Positions 1-7,939 of a stretch of DNA of 17,430 nt are shown here, in pieces. The notes below the pieces were generated by a model, which worked only from the letters and a program-made list of their open reading frames with translations, was not told where the DNA came from and searched no databases. The DNA comes from JAWWBN01 sp033720955 (GTDB taxonomy: Bacteria; Acidobacteriota; Thermoanaerobaculia; Multivoradales; JAHEKO01). The stretch spans positions 1-17,430 of the forward strand of contig JAWWBN010000057.1 of assembly GCA_033720955.1 (NCBI GenBank), written 5' to 3'. Every line of letters begins with the position of its first letter. Position 1 is the stretch's first letter. Position numbers and translations under genes: made by a program.

Positions 1-702
1 CGCGCGAAGGGCACGCCTTCCGGGTGGATCGACTGGTATTACTTGCCGCTCGTGCTGGCGCAGGGGAGCTGGGCGATCTACGCCATCGACCTGGTCGCCA
101 ACTCCTTCGTCTACCTGGACGATCGGCGGGGGGAGCGCCTGGTGACCCTGGGCGTGCTCGCGGCGGTGCTCTTCGGAGGCGTGCTGACGGGCTTCTTCCC
201 CGCCCTGTGGCTCTTCTTCATCGGAGTGAGCGGACTGCTGGTGGGCGTGCGCTACCTGATCGCCGGCTGGAAGGTCAAAGAGGGGACCGGCAACCTGAAG
301 AACCGCTTCCTCTGGGTGGGCGGCTACTGCTCGGCGATGACCGTGGCCTGGGCGCTCTTCGGGATCGTGTTCTACGCCCGCTGGGACACGTTCGCGATCC
401 GGCCGGAGGGTTGGCGGGATCTGGCGGGGGTGCTCTTCAGTTGGAACGCGATCGAGAGCTTCACCCCCTACTCGGCCTATCTCGCGGTGGTGCTGCTCAC
501 CTTCTCCGCGGTGTTCCTCTACCTCAACCACGCCACCGTCGATCGCGGCGTCGAGTTCATCGGCCAGTACCGCAGGTTCCCGCAGCGGGAGGGGTCGGGG
601 CGCGCGCGGGCCGCTCCAGCGTCGCCCCGGGGCGGGAGCGAGATGGTCTCGTGTCCCGCCGGTCGCGGGCCTGGGCTCCGGCTCGGCGCGCCGGTAAGAT
701 AG
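1..702 (+). CDS. Unrecognised multi-pass inner-membrane protein, 5' end outside the window
   Basis: The frame is open from base 1, so the true start lies upstream; 233 residues are visible before the TAG. Four to five hydrophobic segments can be seen, at about residues 15-38, 46-66, 67-90, 100-125 and 155-180. They are separated by short charged loops, for example DDRRGER and KVKEGTG. I do not recognise the family. There is no P-loop, no metal-binding cluster and no transporter signature in the visible part, so no function is assigned. The last 45 residues or so, after the RRFPQ segment, are rich in Arg, Gly, Pro and Ala and look unlike the rest. They could be a disordered cytoplasmic tail, or read-through of what was once a non-coding spacer. 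A 19-bp gap separates it from mrp on the same strand, so co-transcription is possible. Confidence 0.6.
   Translation, partial: RAKGTPSGWIDWYYLPLVLAQGSWAIYAIDLVANSFVYLDDRRGERLVTLGVLAAVLFGGVLTGFFPALWLFFIGVSGLLVGVRYLIAGWKVKEGTGNLKNRFLWVGGYCSAMTVAWALFGIVFYARWDTFAIRPEGWRDLAGVLFSWNAIESFTPYSAYLAVVLLTFSAVFLYLNHATVDRGVEFIGQYRRFPQREGSGRARAAPASPRGGSEMVSCPAGRGPGLRLGAPVR
695..700 (+). promoter_or_regulatory. Weak sigma-70 -10 candidate before mrp
   Basis: TAAGAT matches four of six bases of TATAAT, and a poor -35 (TGGGCT, 672-677) lies 17 bp upstream. It overlaps the stop codon of the upstream membrane-protein gene. A chance match is quite possible. The only Shine-Dalgarno-like bases before the mrp ATG are a GAGGGA about 8 bases upstream. 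Confidence 0.2.
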
Positions 703-721
703 CCGACCGAGGGACGAGACG

Positions 722-1798
722 ATGGCCGAAAAGGACGTTCAGAGGATCTACGAGACGCTCAAGGGGGTGCGCTTCCCCGGCATGAGCCGCGACATCGTCT
801 CGTTCGGCTTCGTCGACCGGGTCGAGGTGGAGGGGGGCGAGGCGCGGGTGGGTCTCGTGATCACCACGGCCCACCGCGAGAGCGCCGAGAAGGTGCGCGA
901 CGAGGTGGAGCGCGCCCTCGCCGACCTCGACGGCCTCGACCGGGTGACGGTGGACCTGGACGTCCGCACGCCGGCGGCGCCGGCCCAGCAGGCGGTGTCG
1001 CAGAGCCCCGACCTGATCCCGGAGGTCCAGCACGTGGTGGCGGTCGCCAGCGGCAAGGGAGGCGTGGGCAAGTCGACCGTGGCGGCGAACCTGGCGGTGC
1101 GGCTGGCCCAGCTCGGCTTTCGCACCGGGCTGCTGGACGCCGACATCTACGGGCCGTCGGTGCCCATGATGTTCGGGCTCTCCGGACCGCCCCGGGTCGA
1201 GGGCAACCGGATGCTGCCCTTCGAGGCCCACGGCGTGAAGATCATGTCGCTCGGCTTCATCCTGGAGACGGACACTCCGGTGATCTGGCGCGGGCCCATG
1301 GTGATGAAGGCGATCGAGCAGATGCTCGGGGATGTCGAGTGGGGGGCCCTGGACTACCTGATCGTGGACCTGCCTCCCGGCACCGGAGACGCCCAGCTCA
1401 CCATCAGTCAGCGGGTGCCGCTCTCCGGCGCCGTGGTGGTGACGACGCCGCAGGACATCGCCCTGATCGACGCCCGCAAGGGGCTGGCGATGTTCCGCAA
1501 GGTCAACGTGCCCGTCATCGGCATCATCGAGAACATGTCCGGCTTCGTCTGCCCCCACTGCGGCGAGGAGACCGAGGTCTTCAAGCGCGGCGGCGGTGAG
1601 GCGACGGCCCAGCTCCTGGGCTGCCCCTACCTGGGCAGCGTGCCGCTCGATCCGGCCATCGTGCGGGGCGGCGACGGCGGCGTGCCGGCGGTGGCCGAGG
1701 ACCCGGACGGCCCGCACGGCCGATCGTTCGAAGCCGTGGCCCAGGCGGTGGTGGCCGAGGTGAGCCGCAGCCGCAGACCCAAGCTCTCGATCTTCTAG
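722..1798 (+). CDS. mrp: Mrp/ApbC-family iron-sulfur cluster carrier ATPase
   Basis: Cytosolic P-loop ATPase (358 aa) that, by family knowledge, binds and transfers a [4Fe-4S] cluster to target apoproteins. Residues 1 to about 85 form the MIP18/DUF59-type domain, with the SRDIVSFGFV motif. The deviant Walker A GKGGVGKS is at 111-118, typical of the ParA/MinD superfamily, and LLDADIYGPS follows at 137-146. The switch region DLPPGTGD is at 216-223. The hallmark ENMSGFVCPHC carries the cluster-bridging CxxC, Cys277 and Cys280. Length and domain order are those of full bacterial Mrp proteins. The ATG at 722 is chosen because the DUF59 domain begins directly after it. Only 3 bp separate its stop from the next gene, so the two are very likely co-translated. 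No iron-sulfur assembly genes (isc, suf) are nearby. Nothing about the protein is odd. Confidence 0.95.
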   Translation: MAEKDVQRIYETLKGVRFPGMSRDIVSFGFVDRVEVEGGEARVGLVITTAHRESAEKVRDEVERALADLDGLDRVTVDLDVRTPAAPAQQAVSQSPDLIPEVQHVVAVASGKGGVGKSTVAANLAVRLAQLGFRTGLLDADIYGPSVPMMFGLSGPPRVEGNRMLPFEAHGVKIMSLGFILETDTPVIWRGPMVMKAIEQMLGDVEWGALDYLIVDLPPGTGDAQLTISQRVPLSGAVVVTTPQDIALIDARKGLAMFRKVNVPVIGIIENMSGFVCPHCGEETEVFKRGGGEATAQLLGCPYLGSVPLDPAIVRGGDGGVPAVAEDPDGPHGRSFEAVAQAVVAEVSRSRRPKLSIF

Positions 1799-1801
1799 AC
1801 G

Positions 1802-2518
1802 ATGACGGTCGCGGTGATCGCCGACTGTCACATCGGCGGTCCGGGTGGCCCGGCCGGCCCGCTCGTCGAGCAGCTCGACGAGCTGGGGCGGGAGGGCCGG
1901 TGCCGGCATCTGGTGCTTCTGGGCGACCTCTTCCACGTCTGGGTCGGCGCCCGGCAGTACGAGACCCCGGAGGTCGTCGCCGTCCTCGAGGCGGTGGACC
2001 GGCTGCGCTCCGGCGGAGTGCGGGTGGACTACCTCGAGGGCAATCGCGATTTCTTCATCGCCGCCGGCCCCTACGCGGCGCGCTTCGACTCGGTCGGCCT
2101 GGAGCTCGTCTTCGAGAGCGGCGGCCGGCGCTTTCTGGCGGTGCACGGCGATGGCCTCGACGCCGGCGACTGGAGGTACCGATTCTGGCGCTTCGCGTCG
2201 AAGAACCGACTCAGCCGGACGGTGGCCTTCGCTCTCCCGTCGCGCTGGACCCGGCCGTTCATCCACGGCACGGAGCGGCGCCTGGCGGAGACGAACTTCG
2301 AGCACAAGAACCGGATCCCCGAGGAGGTGATCGTGGAGTACGCCCGGCGCCGGCTCGCCGAGGGTCCCGACCTCCTGCTCCTGGGGCACTTTCACGACCC
2401 CATGCGCTGGGCGCTGCCGGAGGGCGAGGTCGTGCTGCTGGAGGCGTGGTTCCACTCCCGCAGGATCCACTGGGCGGAGCGGCTCGCAAGCTCCTCGCCC
2501 GCGGAGCCGTCTATGTGA
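1802..2518 (+). CDS. lpxH: LpxH-like UDP-2,3-diacylglucosamine diphosphatase (calcineurin-like metallophosphoesterase)
   Basis: Predicted 238-aa metallophosphoesterase. LpxH cleaves UDP-2,3-diacylglucosamine to lipid X and UMP, the fourth step of lipid A synthesis, at the inner face of the cytoplasmic membrane. All the di-metal motifs are present and spaced as in E. coli LpxH: Asp8-x-His10 (ADCHIGG), Asp42 (LGDLFHVWVG), Asn81 within EGNRDFF, His115 within VHGDG, and His196-x-His198 (LGHFHDP). The length also matches the 240-aa enzyme. The GHFH variant replaces the commoner GHTH. Substrate identity is inferred from motif spacing alone; another diphosphatase of the same superfamily is the main alternative. 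No other lpx gene is in the window. It starts 3 bp after mrp stops, which implies shared transcription, and is followed by a 48-bp gap before aroA. If the call is right, the organism is a diderm. Confidence 0.75.
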   Translation: MTVAVIADCHIGGPGGPAGPLVEQLDELGREGRCRHLVLLGDLFHVWVGARQYETPEVVAVLEAVDRLRSGGVRVDYLEGNRDFFIAAGPYAARFDSVGLELVFESGGRRFLAVHGDGLDAGDWRYRFWRFASKNRLSRTVAFALPSRWTRPFIHGTERRLAETNFEHKNRIPEEVIVEYARRRLAEGPDLLLLGHFHDPMRWALPEGEVVLLEAWFHSRRIHWAERLASSSPAEPSM

Positions 2519-2525
2519 TAGAACG

Positions 2526-2554
2526 GCGCCAGCGTTTCGCTGCTCTTCTGGCGC
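2526..2554 (+). other. Inverted repeat with an alternative hairpin, between lpxH and aroA
   Basis: GCGCCAG (2526-2532) pairs with CTGGCGC (2548-2554) around a 15-base loop. A competing smaller hairpin, CAGCG-TTT-CGCTG, lies at 2530-2542. No T-tract follows, so this is not a classical intrinsic terminator. It lies immediately upstream of the aroA start and could affect its translation or mRNA processing; that role is inference. Confidence 0.35.
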
Positions 2555-2566
2555 TGAATCCTGGTG

Positions 2567-3871
2567 ATGACGGCATCCCCTGCTGAGAGGCTCCCTCCAC
2601 GGCCGATTCCCGGCGGCCGCCGCTTCGCGGGCCGGGTCGAGCCCCCGCCGTCGAAGAGCCTGACCAACCGCCACCTGGTCCTCGCCCTGCTCGCACGGCG
2701 GCCGGTCGTGATCGAGCGGCCGCTGGTCTCGGAGGACACCGACGCCCTGGCCGCCGCGCTGGAGACCCTGGGCTTCACCCTGCGCCGCGGCCGGGGGGAG
2801 CTCGCGATCGAGCCGCCGGCGCGCCCGGCGCGGGAGGCGGCGATCGACTGCCGCGCCTCGGGCACCATGGCCCGCTTCCTCACGGCGGCGCTGGCGGCGC
2901 TCCCGGGGCGCTTTCGCCTGGACGGCGGCGCGCGGCTGCGAGAGCGGCCTCTGGGTCCCCTGGCCACGGCGCTGGAGACGCTGGGCGCTCGCTTCGCATG
3001 GGAGGGGCGCCGGGGGCATCTGCCGGTGACGGTCGCCGGCGGAACGCTGAGGGGTGGCGAGGTGGAGCTCGACGCCGGGCTGTCGAGCCAGTTCCTCTCC
3101 GCTCTGCTGATGGCGGCCCTCGGCGCGCTCGACGAGGTGCGGGTGAGGGTTCGCGCCCTCACCTCGGCGCCCTACGTCGAGCTCACTCTCCGCGCCATGG
3201 CGGAGTGGGGCGGTCGGGTGGAGTCGGAGGGCGAGGGGTACCGGGTCGTGCCGGGGATCACCCCGCCCCGCCGTCTCCGGGTTCCAGGCGACGACTCCTC
3301 CGCCTGCTACCCCGCGGCGGCCGCGGCGCTCACCGGCGGCGAGGCGAGGCTGGCCGGCCTGGCCCGGGAGTCGGCCCACCCCGACCGTCGCTTCTTCGCC
3401 CTGCTGGAGGAGATGGGCGCCCGTTGCGAGTGGCTCGGCCAGGAGCTCTTGGTCCGCGGTACCGGCGCGCTGAGGGCGGTGGACGCCGATCTGTCCGAGA
3501 TGCCGGACCAGGTTCCCACGCTGGCCGTCCTGGCGCCCTTCGCCCGGGGCACCACGGTGATCCGCAACGTAGCCCACCTCCGGCTCAAGGAGAGCGACCG
3601 CCTGGCGGCCGTAGCGGCGGGGCTCGAGAGCGCCGGGGCGCGGGCGAGCGTCGCCGCCGACGGGCTGACGATCCCCGGCCTCTGGGCGCACCGCCCGCCA
3701 CCCGGCCGTCCGGCGCTGGTCGAGACCTTCGGCGATCACCGCATCGCGATGAGCTTCGCCCTCCTGGGGCTGGTCCGGCCCGGCCTCTCCGTCGCGGACC
3801 CGGGTGTAGTGGAGAAGTCGTATCCGGGGTTCTGGCGCGACTTCGCCGCGTGCACCGGGAGCGGCGCGTGA
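2567..3871 (+). CDS. aroA: 3-phosphoshikimate 1-carboxyvinyltransferase (EPSP synthase)
   Basis: Sixth enzyme of the shikimate pathway: it condenses shikimate 3-phosphate with phosphoenolpyruvate to give EPSP on the route to chorismate. It is cytosolic and about 434 aa, the normal length. Family motifs run in order (numbering from a GTG at 2564, one codon upstream of the ATG I chose): the substrate-binding KSLTNR with Lys31 and Arg36; RASGTMARF at 97-105; SSQFLSALLM at 174-183; the catalytic-Asp segment EMPDQVPT with Asp315; RLKESDR at 340-346, holding the second catalytic acid Glu343; DHRIAMS at 391-397; and a final EKSYPGFW. GTG (2564) and ATG (2567) are adjacent possible starts, neither with a strong ribosome-binding site. 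No other aromatic-pathway gene is nearby. The stop TGA overlaps the GTG start of the next gene by 4 bp, so the regulator downstream is translationally coupled to it. Confidence 0.93.
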   Translation: MTASPAERLPPRPIPGGRRFAGRVEPPPSKSLTNRHLVLALLARRPVVIERPLVSEDTDALAAALETLGFTLRRGRGELAIEPPARPAREAAIDCRASGTMARFLTAALAALPGRFRLDGGARLRERPLGPLATALETLGARFAWEGRRGHLPVTVAGGTLRGGEVELDAGLSSQFLSALLMAALGALDEVRVRVRALTSAPYVELTLRAMAEWGGRVESEGEGYRVVPGITPPRRLRVPGDDSSACYPAAAAALTGGEARLAGLARESAHPDRRFFALLEEMGARCEWLGQELLVRGTGALRAVDADLSEMPDQVPTLAVLAPFARGTTVIRNVAHLRLKESDRLAAVAAGLESAGARASVAADGLTIPGLWAHRPPPGRPALVETFGDHRIAMSFALLGLVRPGLSVADPGVVEKSYPGFWRDFAACTGSGA

Positions 3872-6800
3872 GCCCTCCAGCGGCGGCCGAGCTGGTCCAC
3901 CCCGCCCTCTCGCCTGCCGCCGGCCCCCTCCGGGCGCCCGAGCGACTGAGCGATCGGGAGCGACTGGCGATCCTGCTGCAGGGGGCGGCCCTGCTGGCCC
4001 ACCTGGACCTCGCGGGCCGCCGTCTGGAGGGTGGCTGGGAGCGGGCGCGCTGGGGCGCCCGGGGGGTTCTCCACGGGCTGCGCTCGCGCGAGGGGCGGGA
4101 CGGCGAGCTGCCTCAGCGGAGGCTTCGACGGCTGGGAGCGCGCCTCTTCGGCGCCGAAACGCCGCCCGCCGGACGGGGGCAGGCCCGGCTCGCCGCGCGG
4201 CGGCTGTGGAGCCGCTGGCGCCCGGAGCTGCTGCCGGCGGCCCCCGACCGCACGGTGGGGCTGTTGCTGGAGTCGGCGTCCTTCCTCTTCGAGCCCCGGT
4301 TCGCCGACGCGCGTGCGGCGCTGGCGGCTCGCCACCTCGAGGAGGGTCGCGAGTCGATCTGGGTCGCCGGCCCGGGCTGGTTCCGGCGACGGGTGATGGG
4401 CCGCGACCGGGGCGCGGGGGAGATCGTGGAGCGACTGCGCTCGCCCCGTGCGGGGCGCATCTGGCGGCGGGGATTCGCAGGGTCGGGGGAGGACGGCCCC
4501 GGAGGTCGGCCGACCCGGGCACGCCGCCTCTGCCGCCACGGGCGCTACCGAGCCGCACTCGCGCTCCTGGCCCGGCTGCGCGGACTCGAAGCGCGCGTGG
4601 TGCGGGTGCGCGCCCTCGCCGGTCTGGGCCGGCTTGCGGCCGCCCGTCGTCTCGTGTCGGCGCTGGAGCGCGAGCCGCTCGACCCGGTCCTGGAGCTGGA
4701 GCTGGCCGAGGCGGCGGTCCGGGTGCTCGGCCAGGCCGGCGACCACGAGCGGGCCGACGTCTGGGTCCGCCGCGTCCTGCGCCGCGGCGTGCCCGACGCG
4801 CGGGCGCGAGCGGAGATGCTGGCGGCGGCCGCCGCCTGGGACCGGGGCGACGGGGAGGCGCTGGAGCGCCGGCTGCGTCTTGCCCGCACGGCGCTCGACG
4901 AGCCGCGGCTCGGCTGGCGCTGGCGCCGCCTCGAAGGGCTGGCGGCGGCCGGTCGTGGCGATGGCGCCGCGGTGGAGCGGCAGATGCGCCGGGCCCTCTC
5001 GGAGTCCCGCCGATGCCTGACTCCGGCCGAGGCGGCGATCCTCTGGAACGAGATGGCCATCGGCCGTCTGCTCCAGGGAGAGCTGGCCGGCGCGGAGCGC
5101 GCCCTCGTCCACGCCGTGGCGCTGCTGGAGGGCACCGAGGGGTCGCGTCGCGCCGACCTGGCGCTCTGGAACCTGGCCGAGCTGCGGCTGCGGGGCGGCC
5201 GCTTTCCGGGGGTGGCGAGGATCGCGGAGGAGGCCGCGGCGCGCAACCTGCGCCGCGGCAACTGGCGGGGCTGGGCGCACGATCAGGAGCTGCGCGTCCG
5301 TCTGCTGCTGGCGCACGGACGGCCGGAGACGGCCTGTCGCGAGGCCGCGGCGGCTCTGGCGCGGCTGCGCGGCCGGGCCCCCGGAGCCGCCTGCCGGGGT
5401 CTCCACGGTCAGGCGGCGCGGGCCCTGGGCTGGCTGGGACGCGACGGCGAGGCGCGGCGTCACCTGCGCCACGCCGGCGGCGTCGCCGGTGTGTTCGAGC
5501 CCGAGGAGCTGCCGGCCGTCTGGCTGCACGCCGGGGACCGCGAGAGGGCGCTGGCCGAGACCGGCGGACATCCGCTGGCCGGTCTCTGGCGCCCCCTGCT
5601 CTCCGGCGGACACATCGACGCCTCGCGCTGGCGGCGGCTCGAGCTCGCGGGTCCCTTCCGCTGCTCCCGATTCGTGTACGACGCCGAGCGGGCCTTTCCC
5701 GGTCTCCTGCCGCTGGAGCGGGTGCGCAGCGCCGCGGCGCGGCTGCGCCGGCTGGGCGCCGCCGGGCTGGCGCGCGGGCTCGACGCGCGGGAGCGCGGCG
5801 CCTGGTGCGCGCTGGGCGCCTACCTTCGGTCACCGGCGCCCGGGGTGCCGGAGATCCGGCGGCTGCTGCGCGAGGCCGGGGCCCCGGAGTCCCGGCTGAC
5901 CTGGCGCCGCGGCGACGAGGAGCGGATCCTGGTCGGCGGCCCCGGGGGCGCGTCCACTCTCTCGGCCGGCTGCGGCTCCGGCCGCCTGGAGCTCACCTGC
6001 CGGGAGGTGGAGGACCCGCTGCGCACCATCCTGGAGCTGGCCGCCCGCGACCTCGAGGCCCACCTGTCCCTCGCCGATTCCGCCGCCGGTCCGGGCCCCC
6101 GGATCGTCGGCTCGGCCGCCGCCCTGCGCTCCGCCCTCGAGCGGGCCGACCGGCTGGCCCCCAGCTCGCTGCCGATCCTGGTGGAGGGCGAGACCGGCAC
6201 GGGCAAGGAGCTGGTGGCGCGTCGGATCCACGCGGCGAGCCCACGGCGCCGCAGGCCGCTGTTGGCCATCAACTGCGCCGCGCTGCCCGAGGGGCTGCTC
6301 CAGTCCGAGCTCTTTGGTCACCGCAAGGGGGCCTTCACCGGTGCCGACCGGGACCGGCCGGGCATCTTCGAGAGCGTGGCCGGCGGCACCGCCTTCCTGG
6401 ACGAGATCGGCGACCTGCCTCTGGAGGCTCAGGGAGCCCTGCTGCGGGTGCTGCAGGAGAGCGAGGTCCGGCGCCTCGGGGAAAACCGCCCTCGCCGGGT
6501 CGAGTTCCGGCTGGTCACGGCGACCCATCGGGACCTCGCCGCCATGGTCCGGTCGGGGGGATTCCGCGAGGACCTGCTCTACCGCCTGCGCGGCGCCGTG
6601 GTGCGGTTGCCGCCGCTGCGCGAGCGCGGCCTGGACCTGCTGACCCTGGCCCGGTGCTTTCTCGCCGAGCTGGCTCCCGACCGGCGGCTGGTGCTGAGCG
6701 CCCGGGCGCGCCAGGCGATCCTGGATCACGATTGGCCGGGCAACGTGCGCGAGCTGCGCAACCGGCTCCGGCTGGCGGCGGCCCTGGCCGATCACGAGAT

Positions 6801-7008
6801 CCTGCCGCGTCATCTCGATCTGCCGGGTGCCAAGGGGAGCCGCGGTCTCTATCATCAGCGGATCGAGCAGGTGCGGGCGCAGCTCGTGCGCGACGCCCTC
6901 ACCGCCGCCGAGGGGAACCAGGCCGCGGCGGCCCGGCGCCTCGGCATCACCCGCCAGGCGCTCTCCTACCTGGTGCGCAAGTTCGAGCTCGCTCGAGAGG
7001 AGCCATGA
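3868..7008 (+). CDS. Sigma-54-dependent activator with a long TPR-like N-terminal region and Fis-type HTH
   Basis: A bacterial enhancer-binding protein of 1046 aa if started at GTG 3868, which overlaps the aroA stop as GTGA. The C-terminal third is a complete activator. It has Walker A GETGTGKE (774-781), the sigma-54 contact loop GAFTGA (821-826), Walker B FLDE (843-846), the arginine-finger segment FREDLLYRL (899-907), sensor II WPGNVREL (956-963), and a Fis-type helix-turn-helix at about 1017-1040. Residues 1 to about 745 have no receiver, PAS or clear GAF domain. From about 220 to 590 the region is a helical array with spaced Ala/Gly/Leu resembling degenerate TPR repeats. Residues 20-215 are Arg-rich helices that I do not recognise. 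Input is therefore probably a ligand or partner protein, not phosphorylation. Its stop overlaps the dppB start by 4 bp (ATGA), so the permease is a likely regulatory target; that is inference. Domain calls: activator near certain, TPR-like moderate. Confidence 0.88.
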   Translation: MSPPAAAELVHPALSPAAGPLRAPERLSDRERLAILLQGAALLAHLDLAGRRLEGGWERARWGARGVLHGLRSREGRDGELPQRRLRRLGARLFGAETPPAGRGQARLAARRLWSRWRPELLPAAPDRTVGLLLESASFLFEPRFADARAALAARHLEEGRESIWVAGPGWFRRRVMGRDRGAGEIVERLRSPRAGRIWRRGFAGSGEDGPGGRPTRARRLCRHGRYRAALALLARLRGLEARVVRVRALAGLGRLAAARRLVSALEREPLDPVLELELAEAAVRVLGQAGDHERADVWVRRVLRRGVPDARARAEMLAAAAAWDRGDGEALERRLRLARTALDEPRLGWRWRRLEGLAAAGRGDGAAVERQMRRALSESRRCLTPAEAAILWNEMAIGRLLQGELAGAERALVHAVALLEGTEGSRRADLALWNLAELRLRGGRFPGVARIAEEAAARNLRRGNWRGWAHDQELRVRLLLAHGRPETACREAAAALARLRGRAPGAACRGLHGQAARALGWLGRDGEARRHLRHAGGVAGVFEPEELPAVWLHAGDRERALAETGGHPLAGLWRPLLSGGHIDASRWRRLELAGPFRCSRFVYDAERAFPGLLPLERVRSAAARLRRLGAAGLARGLDARERGAWCALGAYLRSPAPGVPEIRRLLREAGAPESRLTWRRGDEERILVGGPGGASTLSAGCGSGRLELTCREVEDPLRTILELAARDLEAHLSLADSAAGPGPRIVGSAAALRSALERADRLAPSSLPILVEGETGTGKELVARRIHAASPRRRRPLLAINCAALPEGLLQSELFGHRKGAFTGADRDRPGIFESVAGGTAFLDEIGDLPLEAQGALLRVLQESEVRRLGENRPRRVEFRLVTATHRDLAAMVRSGGFREDLLYRLRGAVVRLPPLRERGLDLLTLARCFLAELAPDRRLVLSARARQAILDHDWPGNVRELRNRLRLAAALADHEILPRHLDLPGAKGSRGLYHQRIEQVRAQLVRDALTAAEGNQAAAARRLGITRQALSYLVRKFELAREEP

Positions 7009-7931
7009 CCGCGACCCTGATCCGACGTCTGCTGCAGGTGGTGCCGATCGCGCTGACCGTCGCGACCCTGGTCTTCTCGCTGATCCACCTGATTCCCGGC
7101 GATCCTGTCGAGATGATGCTCGGCGAGGGCGCCGAGCGCTCCCAGGTGGAGGAGCTGCGGGCCGAGCTCGGTCTGGATCGCCCCCTGTTGGAGCAGTACC
7201 TCGCCTATATCGGCGGTCTGGCGCGGGGCGACCTCGGCCGCTCTCTACACTTCGGCCGGCCGGTGAGCGAGCTGCTGGCCGAGCGCTACCCGGCCACCCT
7301 GCAGCTCGCGGTGGCGGCCATGGCGGTGGCGCTCGTCGTCGCCGTGCCTCTGGGCATCGTCGCCGCCTATCGCCGCAACCGGATGACCGATCACCTCTCG
7401 CGCCTGCTCGCGCTGCTCGGCGTGTCGCTGCCCAACTTCTGGTTGGGCCCGATGTTGATCCTCGCCTTCGCCATCCACCTCGACTGGTTCCCGGTCTCGG
7501 GACGGCAGGGCTGGGCGAGCGTCGTCCTGCCGGCCGTCACCCTGGGGACGGCGATGGCCGGGCTGCTGACCCGCATGGTGCGCGCCTCGGTGGCCGAGGA
7601 GCTGCACCGGCCCTACCTCACCACCGCCAGGGCCAAGGGGCTGCTGACGCGGGCGGTCCTGGTCCGGCACGCGCTGCGCAACGCGTCGATCCCGGTGCTC
7701 ACCATCGTGGGCCTGCAGTTCGGCACCCTGCTGACCGGCGCCATCATCACCGAGACCATCTTCGCCTGGCCGGGGATCGGCAGCGTCGTGATCCAGGCGA
7801 TCCGGCTGCGGGACTACCCCCTGGTGCAGGGCGCGGTGCTGCTCATCGCCCTGACCTACCTCCTGCTCAACCTCGCGACCGACCTGCTCTACGCGGCTCT
7901 CGACCCGCGCATCCGGGTCGCTGGCCGCTAG
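7005..7931 (+). CDS. DppB/OppB-type ABC transporter permease
   Basis: A 308-aa integral inner-membrane permease of the dipeptide/oligopeptide/nickel ABC importer class. It has the class N-terminus, RRLLQVVPIALTVATLVFSL, followed by the IPGDPVEMMLG motif and the short RPLLEQYLAYIGGLARGDLG segment. About six membrane spans can be picked out. The cytoplasmic EAA loop that docks the ATPase lies in the second half and includes TTARAKGLL. FAWPGIGSVV near the C-terminus is also typical. ATG at 7005 overlaps the TGA of the sigma-54 activator (ATGA). The partner permease dppC follows only after an opposite-strand gene. No ATPase or substrate-binding protein is in the window, so the substrate (peptide, nickel, glycan or other) cannot be assigned. 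It is not in doubt as a permease of this family. Confidence 0.9.
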   Translation: MTATLIRRLLQVVPIALTVATLVFSLIHLIPGDPVEMMLGEGAERSQVEELRAELGLDRPLLEQYLAYIGGLARGDLGRSLHFGRPVSELLAERYPATLQLAVAAMAVALVVAVPLGIVAAYRRNRMTDHLSRLLALLGVSLPNFWLGPMLILAFAIHLDWFPVSGRQGWASVVLPAVTLGTAMAGLLTRMVRASVAEELHRPYLTTARAKGLLTRAVLVRHALRNASIPVLTIVGLQFGTLLTGAIITETIFAWPGIGSVVIQAIRLRDYPLVQGAVLLIALTYLLLNLATDLLYAALDPRIRVAGR

Positions 7932-7939
7932 CGGCCGGC
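7920..7939. terminator. Hairpin at the convergent dppB / methionine-sulfoxide-reductase junction
   Basis: A perfect 14-bp palindrome, GGCCGC-TA-GCGGCC (7923-7936), extends to about nine pairs with one G-T wobble and loop CTAG. It covers the dppB stop codon and abuts the stop of the gene on the other strand. With only 7 bp between the two genes it is a candidate two-way terminator or transcription brake. Neither strand has a T-tract, so intrinsic termination is not assured. Confidence 0.4.

Noticed and set aside
557..5833. 1758-codon open frame on the minus strand
   Set aside because: It lies antisense to mrp, lpxH, aroA and the activator, all with clear family motifs. Its translation is Arg/Pro/Ala/Gly-rich with no motif, as expected where GC-rich DNA lacks stop codons.
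4206..7004. Open frame upstream of dppB in the same frame, inside the activator gene
   Set aside because: Only the part from ATG 7005 looks like a permease. The upstream part is a low-complexity shadow of the activator, so this is not a fusion protein.
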